From positions 2,418,001-2,482,000 of the forward strand of contig NZ_CP119791.1 of the NCBI RefSeq assembly GCF_029338295.1: 64,000 nt of DNA, in the 5' to 3' direction. The notes under the pieces were generated by a model that searched no databases, was not told the DNA's origin, and worked only from the letters and a program-made list of their open reading frames with translations. Made by a program: the position numbers and the translations under genes. Below are positions 59,071 to 64,000 of the stretch, one piece after another; the first letter of the stretch is position 1, and the number at the start of each line of letters is the position of its first letter. This DNA comes from Haladaptatus sp. QDMS2 (GTDB taxonomy: Archaea > Halobacteriota > Halobacteria > Halobacteriales > Halococcaceae).

Positions 59071-60212
59071 TTCTCGCCGAAGCCGACTTTTTTCGCGTCC
59101 GTCGCGGCGCGTTTTGCTGCATCAGAGAGGTCGAACTCCCGAACGAGTTCGCCGTCGCGGATGAGCGGTTCGAGCAGCGGTTTCCCGTCGGTCGGCCCGG
59201 GCCGACTCGCGAGGCCAACGTGGTGGCCACCGTCGCGGGTGCGGTACACCTGCTTCTTCCCGGAGAGTTTCCCGCGCTTCGACGCGGGTTCGCCCTCAAC
59301 TTCGACGATGTCGAGCGCGAAGTCGAGTGGGTTCGCGTTCGAGACGTAGCCGCCGACGCCGAAGCCATCGACGAGGTCCTTCAGTTCGTGGAGGTCCGCA
59401 GGCCCGAGGCCGCCTGAGACGAAGATATCGACGTGGTCGTGGCCGCGGATGTCGAGTTCCCAGCGCACCTCTTTGACGATGTGCGCGAAGTCCCCGCGCC
59501 GCGAGCGGGTCGTGTCGATGCGCACGCTCTCTAAGTCATCGCCGAGTTCCGCGGCCGCGCGGAGCACCTCTTCGACTTCGTCCGAGTAGGTGTCACAGAG
59601 CGCGACGCCCTGCCCGGTCGTCTCGTAGAAAGCGCGCCAGGCGGCCTCCTGTTCGCCCCGGCCATAGCAGATGATGAGCGCGTGAGGCATCGTCCCGCTC
59701 GGTTCGCGCCCGAGCAGGTCGCCCGCAGCGACGGAGGAAAAGCCGTCGAACCCGGCGACGAGCGCGGAGCGTTCGACCATCGCGGCAATTGAGGGGTGGA
59801 CGTGGCGTGCGCCGAAACTGACGACCGGCGTGTCCGGGGCAGCGAGGCGTGCTTCGAGTGCTTTCGTCGCGATGCCCGTCGCGTGCGAGAGGAAGCCGAG
59901 CAGCGCCGTCTCGTAGCGAGCGAAGTCGCGGTAATTCCCCGAGATCTGGAGGACGGGTCCTGCGTCGAACAGTTGTCCCTCCGAGAGTGCGTCTACGTCT
60001 ACTGGAAGGCCTTCGAGAAGGTGGGCGGCGTCTTTGACGCCGGCGAAAAGATTGAACGCGCCCGTCGGGAACTGGTTGGCGGTTACCTCCGCGACGACCG
60101 TCGGGTTCAGTCCCGCGTGATCGAGCGTGGTTTCGGTCCGCTCGAAGTAGACATCCGTGGCGCGGCCGTCACGGATGGCTTCTGCGGACACGATATCGAA
60201 CGAATCGGACAT
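59067..60212 (-). CDS. pncB: Nicotinate phosphoribosyltransferase
   Basis: 381 residues, archaeal/bacterial short form. VTANQFPTGAFNLFAGVKDA, LGFLSHATGIATKALEARL, SFGARHVHPSIAAMVER, and the PRPP region VSGGLGPADLHELKDLVDGF split by the conserved Gly. Converts nicotinate and PRPP to NAMN in NAD salvage. The nicotinamidase-like gene about 3 kb away supplies nicotinate. Confidence 0.92.
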   Translation of the reverse strand: MSDSFDIVSAEAIRDGRATDVYFERTETTLDHAGLNPTVVAEVTANQFPTGAFNLFAGVKDAAHLLEGLPVDVDALSEGQLFDAGPVLQISGNYRDFARYETALLGFLSHATGIATKALEARLAAPDTPVVSFGARHVHPSIAAMVERSALVAGFDGFSSVAAGDLLGREPSGTMPHALIICYGRGEQEAAWRAFYETTGQGVALCDTYSDEVEEVLRAAAELGDDLESVRIDTTRSRRGDFAHIVKEVRWELDIRGHDHVDIFVSGGLGPADLHELKDLVDGFGVGGYVSNANPLDFALDIVEVEGEPASKRGKLSGKKQVYRTRDGGHHVGLASRPGPTDGKPLLEPLIRDGELVREFDLSDAAKRAATDAKKVGFGEN

Positions 60213-60243
60213 AGTCGGCGCTTACCCGCGAGGGGCGAAAAAG

Positions 60244-61557
60244 CTACCCGTCTATTCCCGAGAGGTCGGCTTCGGTCGGCGCGTTCACGATTTTCACTCG
60301 CGTCCCGTCGAGGGTCACGCGGAAGGCGTCGCCGTAGGGCTGGCTATCAGGAATCCGATAAACGCCCGACGAGCGTTCTGTCGCACCGTTGTTTTCGAGC
60401 ACCTGGAGGTAGGCATCGTTGAACTCCTGGGCGTCGGTCTCCGTCTCCCACTCGGTCACCCAGACGTAGCCGTACTCGCCGTCGTTGTGGTAGGGGACGA
60501 CCCTGTCGCCCGCCCACCCGGTCGAGGCGGGGAAAGTGTAGGTGTACGCAGACTGGTCGCCGGCCACGCCGTTCGCCCAGAGCATGGCGTAGATGGACGC
60601 CTCGCCGACGGTGTCGTAGTCGGGACGGTTCTCGAAGGTGAACCGCGACCACGCGTTCGAGGAGCGGTCTGGAATCGATATCTCGACGGGCGTATCCTCG
60701 GGGTAGTCTTCGGGGTGGATGACCTGTTCTGTGCTCTGTGGGACGGCGTCGTAGGCGTCGTTCACCGCCTCCCAGCCGCCGGATTCGCGCAGCGAGTCGA
60801 CGAATCGAGGGCCGTCGGCGTAGGGCTGGTAGATGGCCGAGAACACGCCGCGGTTGAAGTCGTCCGGCGACCCGGACTGGTTTCGCTCGGGACGGTCGAG
60901 GCAGTCCCACTCGGCCTGACACCGCTGTTCGTAGAGCGATTCGACGTAGTTCGCGTCGCCCTCGATGAGGCCGTCGTAGGCGAGTTCGCCGTCCTGCGTG
61001 TCGCGGTTGCCCGAGAGGCCGAAGTGCTGGTCCTGGAGGGCGTGGACGAGTTCGTGCGAGAGCGTCGTGCGGTCGACCATCGGCGTCTCGGAGTCGCTCA
61101 CGAGCGTGATTTCGCCGCCGCCGTAGTAGCCCTGGACCGCGCTACCGAACACGCCGCCGAAGGCGTCGTCGACGGTGGCCTCTTCGTCTACGAGGAACAG
61201 CGCTTCCCAGACCTGCTCGTTCCACCGCTGGTAGGTGTTCTGCTCGATGGTTCCCCCGTTACCACCCCGTTGGGCGCGGTACTCGTCGCGGGTGATGAGA
61301 TTCACCGGGACGGACTGTTTGAACTCGAGTTGGCGGATGACCTCCACGCGGGCCATCGTCCGCGAAACGACGGCTTCGCGTTCGGTTTCGTTCAGGCCGT
61401 CGCTCTCGTCTACGGCGAGCGGGTCGTCGTACCAGTAGCCGTTCTCCCAGCCGATAGTGTCGTCGTCAGGCGCGTCTCTGGGGCCGAAAAAGCCGCCGAC
61501 ACAACCCGAGAGGACGAGGAGGAGCGCGAGGCCCACGACAGCGATTGCCCTACGCAT
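60244..61557 (-). CDS. Hvo_1808 family surface lipoprotein with HExxH motif
   Basis: 437 residues. Lipobox LVLSGC (Cys about residue 19). The core carries TTLSHELVHALQDQHFGLS (about 160-180) and EGDANYVESLYEQRC (about 195-210), i.e. an HExxH helix followed by EGxA, the usual zinc-peptidase layout. Acidic, Asn/Asp-rich surface. Downstream a beta-rich region ends with TVKIVNAP-like VKIVNAPTEADL. Paralogous and directly adjacent to the next protein, with no gap between the stop and start codons. Confidence 0.85.
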   Translation of the reverse strand: MRRAIAVVGLALLLVLSGCVGGFFGPRDAPDDDTIGWENGYWYDDPLAVDESDGLNETEREAVVSRTMARVEVIRQLEFKQSVPVNLITRDEYRAQRGGNGGTIEQNTYQRWNEQVWEALFLVDEEATVDDAFGGVFGSAVQGYYGGGEITLVSDSETPMVDRTTLSHELVHALQDQHFGLSGNRDTQDGELAYDGLIEGDANYVESLYEQRCQAEWDCLDRPERNQSGSPDDFNRGVFSAIYQPYADGPRFVDSLRESGGWEAVNDAYDAVPQSTEQVIHPEDYPEDTPVEISIPDRSSNAWSRFTFENRPDYDTVGEASIYAMLWANGVAGDQSAYTYTFPASTGWAGDRVVPYHNDGEYGYVWVTEWETETDAQEFNDAYLQVLENNGATERSSGVYRIPDSQPYGDAFRVTLDGTRVKIVNAPTEADLSGIDG

Positions 61558-63063
61558 TTAGGCTCCAGCGCCGTCGTACACCGCAGGCAGGTCGCCTTCG
61601 GTTGGGGCGTTCACGATGGTGACGGTGTCACCCTCGACGTGAATCCAGAAGGTGTCCGCGTACGGTTCACCCTCGGGGATGACCCACGTGTTTTCACCGG
61701 CCTGCTCTGCGCCCCAGTGCTGGAGGAGGCGCTCGTAGCCGGTCACGAACTGGTTTGCGTTCTGCGGGGAGTCCCAGGCGAGTTGCCAGACGTAGGCGGT
61801 CTCACCGGCGTCGTTCCAGTAGACGTGCATCCGGTCGCCGTCCCAGCCACGCGTGTAGCGCAGGTCGTAGTTGAACGGGTCAGAGCTGTTGACCCGGCCG
61901 TTCTGCTCGTAGTTGATAAACTCCTGGGGTTCGACTACCCGCGAGCGGTTGTACTCGTCGGTGAACGTGTGGGCGAACATCGAGGAGAGTGCGGATTGGC
62001 CGAGGCTGGCGTAGGCCGGGCGCTCCTGACCGGGGTACGGTGACTCGGGAACGACGCGCTCCCACTCGCCGGAGTTCGTGTCCTCGAAGGTCACGTCAGT
62101 CGGCTGGTCTTCCCCGTACTTCTGCGGGTAGATAATCTGCTCTGAGCTGTTCGGTAAGTCGCTGTAGAGTCCGTTTACGCCGTCCCAGCCCTGCGTGCGG
62201 TGAATTTGGCCGACGAAGCCGGGACCGTCGCTGTACGGGAAGAAGTTGAGGAAGTAGATTCCCCAGTGGAAGTCGTCTGGTACCCCGCCACCGCCGCCGG
62301 AGTCGGGTGCTTCGAGGCACTCCCATTCGCCGCCACAGCGTTCCATGTAGAGGCGCTGGACGTAGTTTGCCTCACCCTCGATGAGGCCGTTGCGACCGTT
62401 GTGGAGTTCGCGGGTCGGACGGGAGATGCGAGAGAGGTTGAAGTGCTGGTCCTGGAGGGCGTGGACGAGTTCGTGAGAGAGCGTCCCCTCAGCGTCGAGC
62501 GACGGGGTGTCTGAGTTCGCCACGATGACGATGGCGTCCTCCTTCGGGCTGAAGTAGCCGAGGACGTTCGAACCGCGGTTCGTATTCTGGACATCGAGAG
62601 CGTCTCTGTCCTCGCCGACGAAGAACATCGCCTCGAACTTCGTGTTGTCGAATGCGCGGAAGGCGTCGGTGTAGTTCTCGTTCGACTGGTTCTGGTACTC
62701 TGCACGGGTGATGATTTCGACGGGAACCGTCTCCTGGAATTCGAGTTCGCGGACGTGCTCGACGCGGGCCATCGCTCGGGCAACGATGGCGTCGAGTTCC
62801 GTCTCGTTCAGGCCGTCGTCGGTGTTGACCGACAACTGGGCGTCGTGCCAGTAGCCGTTCTCCCAGCCGAGGACGTCAGATTCGGGGTCGGGCCGCGGCG
62901 TGGGAGCGGGCGTCTGCGTGCCGGGAGAATCGGTCGTCGGTGCGGCGGTCGACGGCGTGGAGGGCGTCTCCGTCGTCGTGTCGGTCTGCTCTCCAGTCAG
63001 TCCGGCGCTGCACCCAGAGAGAACGAGGAGGAGTGCAACGAGGACGCTGGCCAGTGCTCGCAT
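61558..63063 (-). CDS. Hvo_1808 family surface lipoprotein with HExxH motif, second copy
   Basis: 501 residues. Lipobox LVLSGC, a Thr/Pro-rich stalk (about 28-60) and a body like its neighbour: GTLSHELVHALQDQHFNLS, EGEANYVQRLYMERC, DTVTIVNAPTEGDL. Tandem duplication with the 60244 gene; this copy has a longer N-terminal stalk. Likely the first gene of a two-gene transcript. The name follows the Haloferax protein HVO_1808 family; catalytic activity is inferred only. Confidence 0.85.
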   Translation of the reverse strand: MRALASVLVALLLVLSGCSAGLTGEQTDTTTETPSTPSTAAPTTDSPGTQTPAPTPRPDPESDVLGWENGYWHDAQLSVNTDDGLNETELDAIVARAMARVEHVRELEFQETVPVEIITRAEYQNQSNENYTDAFRAFDNTKFEAMFFVGEDRDALDVQNTNRGSNVLGYFSPKEDAIVIVANSDTPSLDAEGTLSHELVHALQDQHFNLSRISRPTRELHNGRNGLIEGEANYVQRLYMERCGGEWECLEAPDSGGGGGVPDDFHWGIYFLNFFPYSDGPGFVGQIHRTQGWDGVNGLYSDLPNSSEQIIYPQKYGEDQPTDVTFEDTNSGEWERVVPESPYPGQERPAYASLGQSALSSMFAHTFTDEYNRSRVVEPQEFINYEQNGRVNSSDPFNYDLRYTRGWDGDRMHVYWNDAGETAYVWQLAWDSPQNANQFVTGYERLLQHWGAEQAGENTWVIPEGEPYADTFWIHVEGDTVTIVNAPTEGDLPAVYDGAGA

Positions 63064-63157
63064 ACCCCCATAGACGGGCCTGAGCGTGAAAAAGTACCCG
63101 CCGTGTCAGAATTCGTCGCGAGCCAGTTTTTTGCTGGCGGCGAACGCACTCTCCAGC

Positions 63158-63742
63158 ATGAACCTCGACCCAGCCAGAGTCGCCGTCGTCGTCGTCGACA
63201 TGCAAAACGGGTTCTGTCACCCCGACGGCAGCCTCTACGCGCCCGGCAGCGAGGCCGTCGTAGACGACGTGGCCTCACTCGTCGCCGACGCGAGAGCAGC
63301 AGGCGCGACCATCGTCTACACCCGAGACGTCCACCCGCCCGAGCAGTTCGACGACGCCCACTACTACGACGAGTTCGCGCGGTGGGGCGAACACGTCGTA
63401 GAGGGAACCTGGGAGACCGAACTCGTCGCCGACCTCGACGTGCGCGACGAAGACCACATCGTCGTGAAACACACCTACGATGCCTTCTACCAGACCGATT
63501 TAGAGGGGTTTCTCGACGCGCACGGCATCGACGACCTCCTGATTTGCGGGACGCTCGCGAACGTCTGCGTGCTGCACACGGCGTCGAGTGCGGGCCTTCG
63601 GGACTTCCGCCCGATGATCGTCCGCGAGGCCGTCGGCGCTATCGAAGACGCCCACAAACAGTACGCCCTCGACCACGCGGACTGGCTGTTCGGCGAGGTG
63701 ATTTCACGGGCGGACGTGGCGTTCAGGACTGAAACAGTCTGA
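63158..63742 (+). CDS. pncA: Isochorismatase-family hydrolase, nicotinamidase-like
   Basis: 194 residues from the ATG at 63158. Catalytic triad visible: Asp in VVDMQNGFCHPDG, Lys in VVKHTYDAFYQTDL and Cys in CGTLANVCVLHTA. The metal site residues (D/H near 50) YTRDVHPPEQF resemble PncA. Would deamidate nicotinamide for PncB. Some isochorismatase hydrolases differ in substrate, so the assignment is moderate; proximity to pncB supports it. Confidence 0.82.
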   Translation: MNLDPARVAVVVVDMQNGFCHPDGSLYAPGSEAVVDDVASLVADARAAGATIVYTRDVHPPEQFDDAHYYDEFARWGEHVVEGTWETELVADLDVRDEDHIVVKHTYDAFYQTDLEGFLDAHGIDDLLICGTLANVCVLHTASSAGLRDFRPMIVREAVGAIEDAHKQYALDHADWLFGEVISRADVAFRTETV

Positions 63743-64000
63743 AGGCGGCCTGTCCGGTGGCGACTTCTTTACGCTCGCCGTCTGGCGTCTCGCTCTCGAC
63801 AGTCACCTCGACCCAGCCAATCGACGACCCAGTGCGGATGACCTCTGCGTGGGCGGTAATGTCGCTCGACGCCCGACGCAGGTAGTTCACGTTGAGGTTG
63901 ACCGTCGCCAGCGTGTCCTCGATGGGGTTTTCGAGCGTGGTTCTGAGCGCGAGGCCGCCGGCGGTGTCGATGAGCGTGGCGGCGACGCCGCCGTGAATCG
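63723..64000 (-). CDS. PaaI-type hotdog thioesterase, 5' end cut by the window
   Basis: 92 codons seen, open to the right edge; stop TGA at 63725-63723, overlapping the pncA 3' end by 20 bases. Hotdog motif IHGGVAATLIDTAGGLAL (PaaI HGGxxxxLxDxAxG) and VNLNVNYLRRA. Acyl-CoA thioesterase of unknown chain preference. Confidence 0.85.
   Translation of the reverse strand, partial: IHGGVAATLIDTAGGLALRTTLENPIEDTLATVNLNVNYLRRASSDITAHAEVIRTGSSIGWVEVTVESETPDGERKEVATGQAAFRLFQS

Noticed and set aside
60157-62043. 628-codon plus-strand open frame
   Set aside because: Antisense across two lipoprotein genes; Val/Arg/Gly-rich shadow.

Overview
The window comes from a halophilic archaeon (class Halobacteria). 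The coding is GC-rich and acidic, several genes look leaderless with a TATA box about 25-30 bases before the start, secreted proteins carry twin-arginine signals, and there are F420 enzymes, a haloarchaeal gas vesicle cluster and an archaeal RNase P RNA. I cannot fix the genus. Nearly all long antisense ORFs are GC artefacts.

Layout. 1-11.7 kb: DUF389 membrane protein (cut at the left edge), engB, a dispersed 90-base hairpin repeat, a DUF3179 lipoprotein, an eIF2B-like protein, a metallophosphoesterase, the F420 pair cofE-mer, an overlapping MoxR / DUF58 / transglutaminase operon, and eIF1. 11.7-17.7 kb: rhodanese, a conserved intergenic repeat, Nudix hydrolase, DUF5809/DUF5810 proteins, rimI, aconitase, dut. 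17.7-27.3 kb: a secreted-protease island with three subtilases and two paralogous double-winged-helix regulators. One regulator is predicted to span the membrane with a long Thr/Asp/Glu-rich outer stalk and cytoplasmic DNA-binding domains. 27.3-36.3 kb: LLM oxidoreductase, CHY zinc finger, a PD-(D/E)XK-like protein, then a compact gas vesicle cluster (gvpA-gvpO on one strand, gvpF-G-(H/I-like)-J-K-L-M on the other) and small genes.

36.5-45.8 kb is an integrated element of about 9.3 kb at the 3' end of a tRNA-Arg(CCG) gene. It is bounded by 26-base direct repeats and carries a tyrosine integrase, small membrane and zinc proteins, a lipoprotein, an HTH protein, and a 1145-residue primase/helicase led by a chain of tiny overlapping ORFs, two of them under 55 codons. 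Its left end holds a second, colinear but interrupted tRNA-Arg copy. No capsid, spike or packaging ATPase gene is recognisable, so it looks like an integrative plasmid or a defective/satellite provirus.

45.9-64 kb: MATE exporter, membrane-anchored 2Fe-2S ferredoxin, a 2-oxoacid dehydrogenase E1 pair with a free-standing lipoyl domain, 6-phosphogluconate dehydrogenase, valS (whose last residues are encoded by the second copy of the 90-base repeat), an M29 aminopeptidase, a matrixin-like lipoprotein, RNase P RNA, AMMECR1, and NAD salvage genes pncB and pncA around two HExxH-bearing surface lipoproteins.

The strongest unexplained signals are: (i) the 90-base double-hairpin repeat, with compensatory changes and strand-swapped loops; (ii) seven tandem nonapeptides in the protein at the gvpH/gvpI position; (iii) the membrane-spanning regulator inside the protease island; (iv) the interrupted tRNA carried by the element.
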